Source of the DNA: Alphaproteobacteria bacterium
Lineage (GTDB): Bacteria; Pseudomonadota; Alphaproteobacteria; UBA9219
Direction: 5' to 3'
NCBI GenBank assembly: GCA_028691835.1
Contig: JAQUYN010000008.1
Span: 1-50,237, forward strand
DNA length: 50,237 nt
Shown: positions 10,303 through 21,096 of the stretch, one piece after another
Layout: each line of letters begins with the position of its first letter
Position numbering within the stretch: position 1 is the stretch's first letter
Program-made: the position numbers and the translations under genes
The notes under the pieces: model-generated
What the model was told of the DNA's origin: nothing
Databases searched by the model: none
The model's input: only the letters and a program-made list of their open reading frames with translations

Positions 10303-10342
10303 AGTGCCCCTTCCGTTTAACGTACAGAAAACCCAATTTGTC

Positions 10343-10470
10343 ATTGTCATTCCGGGGCGCGCTTATTAGCGCGAGCCCGGAATCCCATTTCCTTTAACGG
10401 AACAAACCAAATGGGATTCCAGATAACCTTGCCAAAGCTGCGGATCTACCAAGGTTTCCGTAATGACAAC
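10343..10470. repeat. Inverted-repeat-bounded element between pyrG and the solute-binding genes
   Basis: The ends are ATTGTCATTCCGG at 10343-10355 and CCGTAATGACAAC at 10458-10470, which are complementary at 11 of 13 positions. Inside, an imperfect hairpin (CCGGGGCGCGC... and GCGCGAGCCCGG) lies near 10352-10380, and a second pairing (ATCCCATTT with AAATGGGAT) lies near 10382-10416. No open frame is plausible. It resembles non-autonomous palindromic repeats common in alphaproteobacteria and, being downstream of pyrG, may also end or stabilise its transcript. Confidence 0.6.
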
Positions 10471-10487
10471 ACGCTTTTTGATGCCCC

Positions 10488-12131
<1,644 letters not shown>

Positions 12132-12164
12132 CTAATTCTTATTTGGCAAAATGGTCGTGAAATC

Positions 12165-12542
12165 TTACTTAGAAACAGGCACGCTTGGCGCTTCATAAGG
12201 CACAGAAGCCGGAGCAGCTGGAGCCGCCGGAGCTGTTGTTGTGGACACAGAGCCCGACGTTGCAGGAACGGCCAACGGCTCAATCTGTTCAACAAGACTG
12301 CGCTTGGAATGGCTCTGTGCGGCGATGATGCCCTGAACAAGGCTGAGCACCATAAACAATGTAGCAAGAACGGATGTCGTACGGGTCAAAAGGTTTGCCG
12401 AACCGCGAGCTGTAAACAGACCGCCCATCGTGCTGCCACCACCCATTAGTCCGCCGCCATCCTGTGCGGAACGCTGCATCAAAACGACGCAGATCAGCGC
12501 AACAGCGATAATCATATGAATAACAAGCAAAACGTTTTCCAT
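12165..12542 (-). CDS. secG: SecG subunit of the Sec translocon
   Basis: About 125 residues from the ATG at 12542, which has a GAGGAG site 7-8 nt upstream; an earlier in-frame start lacks one. Two membrane helices are visible (VLLVIHMIIAVALICVVLM and VLATLFMVLSLVQGIIAA) with the Gly-rich cytoplasmic loop GGGLMGGGSTMGGLFT between them, as in all SecG proteins. A Pro/Ala/Ser/Thr-rich C-terminal tail of about 40 residues follows, as often in alphaproteobacteria. It assists SecYEG protein export at the inner membrane. Confidence 0.95.
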   Translation of the reverse strand: MENVLLVIHMIIAVALICVVLMQRSAQDGGGLMGGGSTMGGLFTARGSANLLTRTTSVLATLFMVLSLVQGIIAAQSHSKRSLVEQIEPLAVPATSGSVSTTTAPAAPAAPASVPYEAPSVPVSK

Positions 12543-12873
12543 GCCCCAACTCCTCATAACGAAATCACACAAAAACCCGCATCCTGATTCGTATCAGGCT
12601 GAACTTTGACCACAAGTTTTTGGCTGGAATTAAGTCCTAAAGCAAGCCCCACCAAAAAGCTAGCGGATAATCCATAGAACACCCCCATTGCTCCTATCTT
12701 TCATCCAGCCTATAAACCTGTGTGAACGCAGTAACACACTGATTTTATGGTCTTTTTCTAAAGATCTCATCTGCAACTATAAAAAATACCCCAATTTGCC
12801 CCATATTCGCTATAATCCGACTTAACCTTCAGGTGGAAACCATACTGAACACCATTTTTAAACGGGCCATTTC
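12543..12873. other. 331-bp divergent intergenic region between secG and an unknown gene
   Basis: No gene, tRNA or transposon-like sequence is seen. It contains a perfect 6-bp hairpin CCTGAT-TCGT-ATCAGG at 12583-12598, about 45 bp upstream of the secG start. Read on the minus strand, the hairpin is followed by GCGGGTTTTTG, so it could be a weak upstream terminator or a leader hairpin of secG. The right half is A+T rich and should hold the promoter of the plus-strand gene at 12874. Confidence 0.4.
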
Positions 12874-13359
12874 ATGACACTCGAAACAAACAATACAGCC
12901 GACAAGGATTTAGTTCTCGCAAAGTTAGAGGAACTTACTGACACCCTCGGCGAGCCTGCACGCCTAACTCAAAATATCCGCGATGTGTCAGAAATTTGCG
13001 GGGAATCCGTAATCAACACGACCAACACGCTCGGCGTCAATGCGAAAAAGGGCAACATCATGCCCCAAGAAAACCAGAAGCCATTTATGGAGTTTATAAA
13101 TCTTGCACTTGCCGCGACAGAAGCAGTAGACAATTACATCAATGAATTTACAGAAAATGCTTCACAAGTTGCCACAGATTTTAGAAAGGGCAAGGGCGAA
13201 ACAGCTCTTGATTTCATCACTTCGTTAAACGAACGTGCAAAATCTGTTTATCAGGCCGCTTATGCTGTCGTCGCGTATGAAGTAAAAACTTCCCCCAAAA
13301 CTGGCCAAAAAAACCTGAAAAGATTAAATCACATCCTAGGACATAACGGCCCCCAATAA
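12874..13359 (+). CDS. Hypothetical helical protein, 161 residues
   Basis: Not recognised. The protein is soluble, without signal peptide or membrane segment, and rich in Asn, Thr, Glu and Lys. It appears mostly helical, with an Ala-rich stretch in the middle (FINLALAATEAVDNYINEF) and a basic C-terminal end (KTSPKTGQKNLKRLNHILGH). The composition is faintly like phasin or other small helical accessory proteins, but no motif supports a call. It stands alone on the plus strand, divergent from secG and convergent with msbA, with a dispersed repeat immediately downstream. Confidence 0.65.
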   Translation: MTLETNNTADKDLVLAKLEELTDTLGEPARLTQNIRDVSEICGESVINTTNTLGVNAKKGNIMPQENQKPFMEFINLALAATEAVDNYINEFTENASQVATDFRKGKGETALDFITSLNERAKSVYQAAYAVVAYEVKTSPKTGQKNLKRLNHILGHNGPQ

Positions 13360-13373
13360 GGTCGCGAGCACTT

Positions 13374-13536
13374 ATACCAGCGGGTCTATGAGCGGACTCA
13401 CTGGTGGCATTGTTTTTACTCATTCGCTCTGCGCCTCGCACTCCTCTTGCCGGACGGCACCCCTTGCTTTTTAAGGAGAGGACTGTCCGGCGAGAGAATA
13501 TCTCCTCGCAACCGCTCGTGACCCGAACAGGTTGGT
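13374..13536. repeat. Dispersed repeat, long form, copy 1
   Basis: About 150 bp starting ATACCAGCGGGTCTATGAGC and matching the copy at 29250-29400 through most of its length. Shared blocks include CGGACTCACTGG, CTCATTCGC, CGCCTCGCAC, CTTGCCGGACGGCAC, GGAGAGGAC and CCTCGCAACCGCTCGTG. An internal hairpin is formed by GCCGGAC and GTCCGGC. The right end CAGGTTGGT is the reverse complement of the left end ACCAACCTG of the element at 18494. It sits between two convergent genes (hypothetical protein and msbA), so it could act as a bidirectional terminator. No transposase is encoded. Confidence 0.75.
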
Positions 13537-13553
13537 TCATCGGGCGGTTGGTC

Positions 13554-15317
13554 TTACATCCCGCCCTGCATGCCATAAAGCTTGGCATAGACACCGCCCA
13601 AAGCCAAAAGCTCGTCGTGTGTGCCTTTCTCAACCACTTTCCCCTGATCAAGAACAATAATTTGATCAGCATCAACGATAGTCGAAAGGCGATGCGCAAC
13701 TACAATTGTCGTACGCCCTTTTTGAAGCCGCTTAAGCGCAGCCTGAACGGCGCGCTCGGACTCATTGTCCAAAGCTGAAGTGGCCTCATCCAACAACAAA
13801 ATGGGAGCGTTGCGCAACATGGCGCGGGCAATGGCGATGCGCTGTCTCTGCCCACCAGAGAGCTTGACGCCACATTCCCCAACGACAGTGTCATAGCCAG
13901 CAGGAAGCTCAGCAATGAACCCATCAGCAAAAGCGTCTTCAGCGGCCTTTTCAATGTCTTCCAACGAAGCCTCTGGACGACCATAAGCAATATTGGCACG
14001 GATTGTATCGTCGAAAAGGGCCGTTTCCTGACTCACCAAAGCGAGATGTGAACGCAGACTTTGCATTGTCAAATCGCGAAGCTCCATCCCGCCAATTGTA
14101 ATCCGCCCTTGCTGCACGTCATAGAAACGGGGGATCAGATTGATGATGGTCGATTTGCCAGCCCCCGAAGGACCGACCAGAGCCACCGTTTTACCGTGAG
14201 GCACCGTAATTGACACATCCTGCAAGGCAGGTTTGCCATTGATGTAATGAAAGACCACATTTTCAATCGATACATCATATCGAGAAGCCTGAAGCGGAAC
14301 GGCATCGGGCTTGTTCACAATTTTCGGCTCCATATCCAAAATCTGGAATACGCGCTCAGCCGCCGCAAGACCAGACTGCAACTGCGAATTGACTTTAGCG
14401 GTACGTTTCATCGGGTCAAAGGCCAGAACAAAAGCCGTAATAAAGGACAAGAGCGCGCCTGTCGTCGTGTGGCCCTGCTCGATTTGCCAATTCCCATACA
14501 AGATAACCGTCATGATCGCGATGCCGCTCAGCATCTCGGCCATGGGGTTAGCCAATGCGCTCACATGATAGCCTTTCACGGCGAGCTTAAAAACAGCCTC
14601 GGTTGTGCCTTGGACGCGCTCGTGCTCAGCCTTTTCCATGCCATAAGCTTTAACATGGCGCATGCCGAGGAAAATCTGGCTCAAAAGAGAAGCAAACTTT
14701 CCGGTTTCTTCCTGTGATTTACGAGAATAACGGCGCATATGCTTACCAAGCTGAGCCACGAACAGAGCCGACAATGGGAAAACAAAGAACGAGGCCAAGG
14801 ACAAACGCCAATCTTGATAGAACATAACCCCGATAAGAAAAATCAAGGTCAGCCCCCCCTTGAACGAGCTTGTCATGCATTCACCGACAGCTTGACGCAT
14901 GATCCCAACATCATTGGTCAGGCGCATAATCAGCTCGCCAGATGGGTTCGAATGGAAAAAGGAAAGATCGGCCCGCAAAAGATGACGATGCAACTCCTGT
15001 TGTACATCAGTTACGATGCGCTGGCCAATTTTATTCATAATAACAGTATGCCAGTACGTCGCGAAGCCACGTGCTGCAAAAATGCCAACGATGATGGCCC
15101 CAAGTCCGAGAATATAGGACTCAGAATGTCCCTTACCCAGCTCGTTGACGATGGGTTCGATCATCTTGGCAAGGCCGCCTGTGGTGGCGGCACCAACAGC
15201 CATAAAAATCGACGCAACAATAAAACCGCCAAGATGCGGTTTCAAATACCCGGCAAACAGCCGTTTAATGAGATAATATGAGCTTTGTGAAGCCTTTTTA
15301 GCGTGCACGTCCGACAA
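13554..15317 (-). CDS. msbA: MsbA-type ABC exporter (lipid A or lipid flippase)
   Basis: A 587-residue half-transporter with an N-terminal six-helix membrane domain (to about residue 325) fused to an ATPase. The ATPase has the Walker A GPSGAGKST, the Q-loop in LVSQETALF, the signature LSGGQRQR, Walker B ILLLDEATSALD and the switch His in AHRLST. Homologues flip lipid A-core from the inner to the outer leaflet of the inner membrane; substrate is inferred from overall similarity. The reading starts with TTG at 15317, with an AGGA close upstream; a GTG at 15308 is an alternative. It follows popZ by about 30 bp on the same strand. Confidence 0.88.
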   Translation of the reverse strand: MSDVHAKKASQSSYYLIKRLFAGYLKPHLGGFIVASIFMAVGAATTGGLAKMIEPIVNELGKGHSESYILGLGAIIVGIFAARGFATYWHTVIMNKIGQRIVTDVQQELHRHLLRADLSFFHSNPSGELIMRLTNDVGIMRQAVGECMTSSFKGGLTLIFLIGVMFYQDWRLSLASFFVFPLSALFVAQLGKHMRRYSRKSQEETGKFASLLSQIFLGMRHVKAYGMEKAEHERVQGTTEAVFKLAVKGYHVSALANPMAEMLSGIAIMTVILYGNWQIEQGHTTTGALLSFITAFVLAFDPMKRTAKVNSQLQSGLAAAERVFQILDMEPKIVNKPDAVPLQASRYDVSIENVVFHYINGKPALQDVSITVPHGKTVALVGPSGAGKSTIINLIPRFYDVQQGRITIGGMELRDLTMQSLRSHLALVSQETALFDDTIRANIAYGRPEASLEDIEKAAEDAFADGFIAELPAGYDTVVGECGVKLSGGQRQRIAIARAMLRNAPILLLDEATSALDNESERAVQAALKRLQKGRTTIVVAHRLSTIVDADQIIVLDQGKVVEKGTHDELLALGGVYAKLYGMQGGM

Positions 15318-15346
15318 GAATCCTACCGATCAAAGGGTTACTCTTG

Positions 15347-15931
15347 CTATTCTTGCACCCTTCGAGCGATACGCTCAACTTCTTTTTGAACAAGCCGTTC
15401 AACAACGGGGGGAAGATTTTGATCCAACCACTCTTTAAGCATGGGCCGCATCATCTCCATGATGATCGCTTCAAGAGTCTTATCGCCATTCCCTAACGGG
15501 GTAAACCCGGCGAAAGAAGCCTTTTTCTCGATATGAACGGTGCTGGCCAAAGCTGCCAGAGAAGATGCCGCCGCAGATTCAGCAAGATCAGAAAGCAAGG
15601 CATCAGCCTCTTCCTTGACCATAGGCTCAGCGAGAGCCGACACTGGCTCAGGGGCTGGCTCTGAAGCCTCCGTCATGACGAGATCGGGGTCAGGCACAGG
15701 AACAGGATCAAACTCGATAGCGTTAGGCTCTTCGTTAACTGATGCAATCGTCCCATCATCTTGAACCAATTGTGTCAGTTCGAGAACATCCTCTTTAGGT
15801 TCTTCAACGGGTTCAGAAGCAGACTCGGCAGCCTCTGGCTCCTTTTCGTCCGCGATGATACGACGGATCGAAGCAAGGATTTCCTCCATCGAAGGTTCGG
15901 CTGTTGCGCTGGCGTCTTGAACGTCTGTCAT
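15347..15931 (-). CDS. popZ: PopZ-like polar organising protein (DUF2497)
   Basis: About 194 residues from the ATG at 15931; the longer frame adds 40 residues unlike any PopZ. It has the family's three-part layout. An N-terminal helix PSMEEILASIRRIIADEKE (about residues 14-32) is followed by a long acidic, Pro/Glu-rich disordered linker. The C-terminal oligomerisation region then reads LEAIIMEMMRPMLKEWLDQNLPPVVERLVQKEVERIARR. In Caulobacter PopZ forms a condensate at the cell poles, anchoring the chromosome and recruiting cell-cycle regulators. Together with SciP in this window it points to Caulobacter-type polarity control. Confidence 0.93.
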   Translation of the reverse strand: MTDVQDASATAEPSMEEILASIRRIIADEKEPEAAESASEPVEEPKEDVLELTQLVQDDGTIASVNEEPNAIEFDPVPVPDPDLVMTEASEPAPEPVSALAEPMVKEEADALLSDLAESAAASSLAALASTVHIEKKASFAGFTPLGNGDKTLEAIIMEMMRPMLKEWLDQNLPPVVERLVQKEVERIARRVQE

Positions 15932-16068
15932 GAAACGAATCGTTGAGGTTGGCGTGAGTTCGGTTGAGTGTATCGTTTCACACTTGCTTTGCAAGTCCGA
16001 AGCGCATTTTGCTATAAAAATCTTGCAACAAGTGTGGGATAAACGCCGCAACCTGTTTCAAGTGTGTA

Positions 16069-17049
16069 TCAAACCTTATGATACGCTTTATACCATTCAA
16101 CAAATTTGGGAATACCTTCACAAATTGTCGTGGAAGGAGAATAACCAAGTTCACGCTTGCTGGATTCAATATCTGCAAACGTTTCAGGAACATCCCCCGG
16201 CTGCATGGGCATAAAATCATACACAGCTTTTTTATCCAAAGCCTTTTCAAGCTCGCCGATATAATCCATCAAGCTTTCAGTTTGTGAGTTACCTATATTA
16301 TAAATCCGTGTAGGAGGCGTCCCATCCGGGGTAGAAAACGGATGATCCAATACGCCGACAACACCAGCGACAACATCATCAATATAAGTAAAATCTCGAC
16401 GCATATCGCCCTTATTAAAGACAGGGATCGGTTTGCCAGCCAAGATCTTTGTCGTAAACATATAGGCCGCCATATCGGGGCGCCCCCAAGGCCCATAAAC
16501 GGTGAAGAAGCGAAGCCCCGTGCACGGCATGTGATACAGATGAGCATAGGTATAAGCCATCAGCTCATCACAACGCTTCGTTGCGGCATAAAGAGACAGC
16601 GGCTTTTCGACTGGATCTTCGACAGCAAATGGCATCTTCGTATTTCCACCATACACAGATGAAGAACTTGCATAAACGTATTGCTCAAGTTTGGGCAAAC
16701 GACGAGCCAACTCCATCATCACAACCATGCCCATGACGTTGGTTTCGACATAAGCATAAGGATCAATAAGCGAGTAACGCACGCCAGCTTGGGCCGCCAA
16801 GTTTACAACATGCGTAACGTCGGCAAGACTGTCTTCCAAAGCAAGAACAGCGTCGCGGTCTGCAATATTTATTTGATGAAAGACAAACCCCTTGTGTTGC
16901 CGAACATTTGCAAGGCGCGCATTTTTCAGACTTACATCATAATAATCGTTGAGATTATCAATACCGACGACCTCATCGCCACGAGCCAACAACTTAAGGG
17001 CGAGAGCCGCCCCAATAAAACCAGCAGCACCTGTGATAAGAACTTTCAT
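16069..17049 (-). CDS. NAD-dependent nucleotide-sugar epimerase, UDP-glucuronate 4-epimerase type
   Basis: A 326-residue extended short-chain dehydrogenase. The NAD-binding motif is GAAGFIGAALALKLLARGDEV with the following IDNLNDYYDVSLKNARL, a signature of CapI/LspL UDP-glucuronate epimerases. The active-site pair is in SLYAATKRCDELM (YxxxK) with a preceding SSSSVYGG. The gene ends where the UDP-sugar dehydrogenase starts on the same strand, adjacent by one base. Together they would convert a UDP-hexose to a UDP-uronic acid and epimerise it, for capsule, LPS or exopolysaccharide. The precise sugar (GlcA versus GlcNAcA) cannot be settled by eye. Confidence 0.85.
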   Translation of the reverse strand: MKVLITGAAGFIGAALALKLLARGDEVVGIDNLNDYYDVSLKNARLANVRQHKGFVFHQINIADRDAVLALEDSLADVTHVVNLAAQAGVRYSLIDPYAYVETNVMGMVVMMELARRLPKLEQYVYASSSSVYGGNTKMPFAVEDPVEKPLSLYAATKRCDELMAYTYAHLYHMPCTGLRFFTVYGPWGRPDMAAYMFTTKILAGKPIPVFNKGDMRRDFTYIDDVVAGVVGVLDHPFSTPDGTPPTRIYNIGNSQTESLMDYIGELEKALDKKAVYDFMPMQPGDVPETFADIESSKRELGYSPSTTICEGIPKFVEWYKAYHKV

Positions 17050-18354
17050 TTACACGCTCCAATAAACCTGTCCAGAAGGAATGTCAGACGGGTTCATCAC
17101 TGACTTTATATCAATGACAATCCCATTGGCAACAACGCGGCCTAACAGCAACTTAAGATCGTCCAAAATCGACTGATGCGAAACGGCAAGAACGATAGCA
17201 TCAAGGTCCTTCACATCTTCACGTTCACACAAGTCGATATTATATTCGCGCTTGGCATGAGCCTTATCGACAACGGGATCATAAACAAAAACATCCACGC
17301 CGAAGCTTTCCAGTTCATGTACAATATCGGGCACCCGACTATTACGAAGATCGCGAACGTTCTCCTTAAATGACAGCCCCATCACACCCACACGAGCAGA
17401 CGGATGCAAATGCTGACCGGCCACCAACAACTTCATGATCTTTTGCGCAATAAAGATTGGCATGTTGTCGTTAATGCGTCGGCCTGAGAGGATCACCTGA
17501 GGATGATAACCAAGCTCCTCCGCGCGGGAAGTCAGGTAATAAGGATCAACGCCGATGCAATGCCCCCCAACAAGTCCGGGCGTAAACTTCAAGAAGTTCC
17601 ACTTCGTTCCTGCTGCTTCCAAAACATCATGTGTGCGAAGCCCCATGCGCTCGCAAATGATCGCCATCTCGTTCATCAACGCGATGTTAATGTCACGCTG
17701 CGTATTTTCCAAAACCTTTGCACATTCGGCGGTGCTAATATTGGCGGCACGATGCAATCCAGCCGTAATTACGGCCCCATAAACGGCCTCCAGACGGTTC
17801 AAACTTTCCTCATCCTCGGCGGCGATAATCTTCTTAATCGTCTCAAGACGATTAACCTTATCACCCGGATTAATGCGTTCCGGGGAATAACCCAACTTAA
17901 AATCAACACCACGCGTTAAACCGGAAACACGGGCAATCTCCGTCCCACAAATCTCCTCGGTCAAGCCGGGATAGACCGTAGATTCAAAAACAACGATAGG
18001 AACCAAACCGACCGTCCCCGTCGCCTTCTTTTTCTTCAACAACTCACCAACAATCTGGCAAGCACTCATCACGGGCCCCAGATCGGGACGCTTGGCCGCG
18101 TCGATGGGGGTCGGCACGGTTGCAATAAACAAAGTGGCGTCGGTCATATCGTCGGCGTTGGCCGTAAATCTTGCCTTTGTTTCCTTCAGCTCGGCGGGCT
18201 CGACCTCACCTGTCCAGTCATGATTCTGTTTCAGCGCCTCGACACGCTTGGAATCAATATCGAAACCAATGACATCATCAAAATGACGGGCAATACCCAT
18301 CAAAAGGGGCAAGCCAACATACCCCAAACCCAAAATGGCAATTTTTTCGGACAT
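17050..18354 (-). CDS. UDP-sugar 6-dehydrogenase (UDP-GlcNAc/UDP-Glc dehydrogenase, TviB/WbpA-like)
   Basis: About 434 residues from the ATG at 18354; an upstream ATG at 18366 adds four residues. It has the Rossmann motif LGLGYVGLPLL, the central segment with the catalytic Cys in FTPGLVGGHCIGVDPYYL, and the C-terminal domain (VGVMGLSFKENVRDLRNSRV). The GGHCIGVDPYY wording and the VPTPID loop are those of the TviB/WbpA subgroup acting on UDP-N-acetylhexosamines rather than plain UDP-glucose dehydrogenase, but this is a family inference. It is the first gene of the two-gene uronate module. Confidence 0.88.
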   Translation of the reverse strand: MSEKIAILGLGYVGLPLLMGIARHFDDVIGFDIDSKRVEALKQNHDWTGEVEPAELKETKARFTANADDMTDATLFIATVPTPIDAAKRPDLGPVMSACQIVGELLKKKKATGTVGLVPIVVFESTVYPGLTEEICGTEIARVSGLTRGVDFKLGYSPERINPGDKVNRLETIKKIIAAEDEESLNRLEAVYGAVITAGLHRAANISTAECAKVLENTQRDINIALMNEMAIICERMGLRTHDVLEAAGTKWNFLKFTPGLVGGHCIGVDPYYLTSRAEELGYHPQVILSGRRINDNMPIFIAQKIMKLLVAGQHLHPSARVGVMGLSFKENVRDLRNSRVPDIVHELESFGVDVFVYDPVVDKAHAKREYNIDLCEREDVKDLDAIVLAVSHQSILDDLKLLLGRVVANGIVIDIKSVMNPSDIPSGQVYWSV

Positions 18355-18493
18355 AAACAAACTCATCAGTTAAGGAAACAAATCTCAAGTCAGGACGTGG
18401 TATAACACTTACCAACTCTTCGTGATAATCCTTTCCTTACAGTCGGGCAAGACTGCAAATCAAGGGTCGCAACATTGTAATGTTGGGGCGGAA

Positions 18494-18586
18494 TAATACC
18501 AACCTGCGTAAGAAGATCGCGAGGCGCAGAGCGAGTGGATGCGTGCAGTGCTCTCAATACGTCAGTTCATAGACAGATTAGTATTA
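18494..18586. repeat. Dispersed repeat, 93-bp form with 13-bp terminal inverted repeats
   Basis: The ends are TAATACCAACCTG and CAGATTAGTATTA, complementary at 11 of 13 positions, enclosing about 67 bp. The right 38 bp (GTGCTCTCAATACGTCAGTTCATAGACAG and beyond) recur at 35016-35053. The left end matches the end of the long form at 13536. The small size, terminal inverted repeats and lack of coding capacity fit a miniature inverted-repeat transposable element. It lies in the roughly 400-bp divergent gap between the UDP-sugar dehydrogenase and the RsmB-like gene; the rest of the gap shows no gene. Confidence 0.75.
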
Positions 18587-18752
18587 TACGGTCGAACGCG
18601 GGGCGCAGTACGCCGTAGGAGTGTCAATAGCATAGGATTACACCCCTTGTCAACATGATTTTTCACATTATCGATATTTTTTTCGCCCTCCCCCCTGAAT
18701 GATGTTAGAAAAATCGCCTAAACAGTCTGCTCAACAGCATGGAAACCATATT

Positions 18753-20093
18753 ATGACACCATCAGCCCGCTTGGCGGCAACATTGGATCTCTTAACCTTG
18801 ATCGACGAGACCCCACGTCCTGCGGATTCCCTTGTGTCCGGGTATTTCCGGGCGCGCCGCTTTATCGGGTCCAAAGACAGGGCCTTTATCTCAAGCGAGA
18901 CTTACGACATTTTACGCCATCAAGCCCGCCTGAACTGGTGGCTCACTTATCTCGGCCAGCCCATCACAGCGCGGAACCGTTTTTTAACCTATCTCAAACT
19001 CTTTGAAAAAAAGACCCAGAATGAAATCGATGGACTGTGCGACGGGGGTCAATACGCGCCAGCGCGACTTGAACCTGAAGAAAAAAAGCTGATTGCCTCG
19101 CTGAAAGGCCATACGGCCACGCACCCCAACATGCCGGAAGAAGTCGTTGGCGAATGCCCAGAGTGGGCATCCGAAGGACTTAAAAAACGCTTTGGCAAAA
19201 ACCTGTCCAAGCATCTGGACGTCCTCCTGCGGCCAGCGCCTCTTGATCTGCGCATCAACCCATTAAAAACGACACGGGAAAAAGCGGCAGCGAACCTGAT
19301 GCATCTAGGCCTTGATGTTGGCGTGACACCTTATTCGCCGTGGGGTCTGCGCATTCACAACCGTCCTGCACTGGGGCAAATTACGATGCTCAAAGAAGGC
19401 GCACTTGAAATCCAGGACGAAGGCTCTCAGCTCGTCGCCCTCCTCGTCGATGCCAAACCGGGAGAGCGCGTGGTTGATTTCTGCGCGGGCGCAGGCGGTA
19501 AAACCCTCGCCATATCGGCTCAAATGCAAAACAAAGGCCGCATCATAGCGTGCGATGTCCTAGCCAATCGCCTGAAACGAAGCGCCGAGCGTTTCCGTCG
19601 CGCGGGCCTTCACAATATTGAAACGCACCCCCTGACCAGCGAACGCGACCCGTGGGTCAAACGGCACAAAGGCGCGTTTGATCGCGTCCTCGTTAATGCG
19701 CCCTGCAGCGGGACGGGCACATGGCGACGCAACCCAGATGCACGGTGGAAATCCTTAGGGCCGGGCCTTGACGCGCTTATCCCGCTTCAAGCCAGCATTC
19801 TTGAAAGCGCAAGCCGCCTTGTGAAAGAAAAAGGCCGCCTTGTCTATGCAACTTGCTCACTTTTGCCACAAGAAAATGAAGAGCAGATCACGCGTTTTTT
19901 AGAAAACCATCCTGAGTTTAAACTGGTTCCCGTTCAAGAATGCGGAGCCGCACTTTCGGATTTACCCAAAACTGGCGACTATCTTTCGCTGACACCAGCC
20001 GAACACAAAACGGACGGTTTCTTTGCCGCCATTATGGAAAAGCTCCCTCAATCAAAAAACGAAACAAAAGACATAAGCCATGACGAAGATTAA
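18753..20093 (+). CDS. RsmB-like 16S rRNA m5C methyltransferase (NOL1/NOP2/Sun family)
   Basis: About 446 residues from the ATG at 18753; an in-frame ATG at 18699 would add 18 polar residues. The C-terminal methyltransferase domain shows the SAM motif VVDFCAGAGGKTLAIS, the Asp of IIACDVLANRLKR, and the two catalytic cysteines in NAPCSGTGTWRRNPD and YATCSLLPQENEEQ. The N-terminal part (LDLLTLIDETPRPADSLVSGYFRARRFIGSKDRAFI) is the RNA-binding extension of this family. It probably methylates a cytosine of rRNA. Its end overlaps trpD by 14 bp, so it heads the trpDC transcript. Confidence 0.88.
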   Translation: MTPSARLAATLDLLTLIDETPRPADSLVSGYFRARRFIGSKDRAFISSETYDILRHQARLNWWLTYLGQPITARNRFLTYLKLFEKKTQNEIDGLCDGGQYAPARLEPEEKKLIASLKGHTATHPNMPEEVVGECPEWASEGLKKRFGKNLSKHLDVLLRPAPLDLRINPLKTTREKAAANLMHLGLDVGVTPYSPWGLRIHNRPALGQITMLKEGALEIQDEGSQLVALLVDAKPGERVVDFCAGAGGKTLAISAQMQNKGRIIACDVLANRLKRSAERFRRAGLHNIETHPLTSERDPWVKRHKGAFDRVLVNAPCSGTGTWRRNPDARWKSLGPGLDALIPLQASILESASRLVKEKGRLVYATCSLLPQENEEQITRFLENHPEFKLVPVQECGAALSDLPKTGDYLSLTPAEHKTDGFFAAIMEKLPQSKNETKDISHDED

Positions 20094-21096
20094 TCTCGCC
20101 CTTAAAGAAATCGAACACGGCCACGACCTCAGCGTTCAAGACACGCAAAACCTTTTCGACAGCATCTTCAAAGGTGAAGTCTCGCAAGAACAAATAGGTG
20201 CATTGTTGATGGGTCTTCGCAACAAGGGCGAGTCAATTCATGAAATTCAGGGTGCCGTTCTTTCCATGCGCGGAAACATGCGCCCCATCACAGTACCGGA
20301 TGGTGCTGTTGATATTGTTGGGACAGGCGGCGATGGCCATGGCACCCTCAACGTTTCCACGGCAGCTGCTCTTGTTGCTGCTGGGGCTGGTGTGATCGTT
20401 GCCAAACACGGGAACCGCGCCGCATCCAGCCTTTCCGGATCGTCAGATGTCCTTGGGCAACTTGGAGTCAATCTGCAACCATCGTGGGAAGTATTGGAAC
20501 GCGCTGCACATGAAATTGGCATCGTCTTTTTGTTTGCGCCCATCCACCACCCCTCGATGAAAAACGTGGCTGAGGTACGTAAGAAACTTGGCGTGCGCAC
20601 GATCTTCAATCTCCTTGGCCCCATGACAAATCCGGCAAACGTCAAGCATCACGTGATTGGTGTCTTTCATTACGCGTGGGCAAGGCCGATGGCCGAAACG
20701 CTGAAGGCCTTGGGCAGTCGCACGGCATGGATTACCTATGGCCACAGCGGCCTTGACGAAATAAGCATCACCGGCGAAACGCTCATCACACAACTGAAGA
20801 ATAACATTCTGACAGAACTGACCATGTCACCCGAAGAAGTCCATCTTAAACCAGCGACACTGGACGCTATTAAAGGCGGGGACGCATCAACGAACGCTCA
20901 AGCCATTTTTGCGCTTCTGGACGGCAAGAAAAATGCTTATCGGGATATTGTTGTCATGAATGCTGCTGCAGCGATATATGTCGCCGATAAAACGAACAGC
21001 TACGCCAGCGCTATAACACTTGCCACGAAATCCATTGACAGCGGAGCGGCCAAAGACAAACTGGCCCAACTGATCCGCCTGACGAATGAAGAATGA
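20080..21096 (+). CDS. trpD: Anthranilate phosphoribosyltransferase
   Basis: A 338-residue enzyme of normal length. It has the phosphoribosyl pyrophosphate site VGTGGDGHGTLNVSTAAALVAAGAG, the anthranilate and PRPP loop KHGNRAASSLSGSSDVL, and the FAPIHHPSMKNVAEVRKKLGVRTIFNLLGPM block. It joins anthranilate and PRPP in the second step of tryptophan synthesis. It overlaps the preceding methyltransferase by 14 bp and trpC by 4 bp (ATGA), showing tight translational coupling. trpE and trpG, often directly upstream, are not in the window. Confidence 0.98.
   Translation: MTKINLALKEIEHGHDLSVQDTQNLFDSIFKGEVSQEQIGALLMGLRNKGESIHEIQGAVLSMRGNMRPITVPDGAVDIVGTGGDGHGTLNVSTAAALVAAGAGVIVAKHGNRAASSLSGSSDVLGQLGVNLQPSWEVLERAAHEIGIVFLFAPIHHPSMKNVAEVRKKLGVRTIFNLLGPMTNPANVKHHVIGVFHYAWARPMAETLKALGSRTAWITYGHSGLDEISITGETLITQLKNNILTELTMSPEEVHLKPATLDAIKGGDASTNAQAIFALLDGKKNAYRDIVVMNAAAAIYVADKTNSYASAITLATKSIDSGAAKDKLAQLIRLTNEE

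Noticed and set aside
12573..12600. Small RNA gene or tRNA suggested by a hairpin upstream of secG
   Set aside because: Only a 6-bp stem with a short T run is present; no promoter or longer structure supports an RNA gene.
15932..16051. 40-residue N-terminal extension of PopZ
   Set aside because: PopZ proteins begin a few residues before the MEEILASIRRII helix; the ATG at 15931 gives that start.
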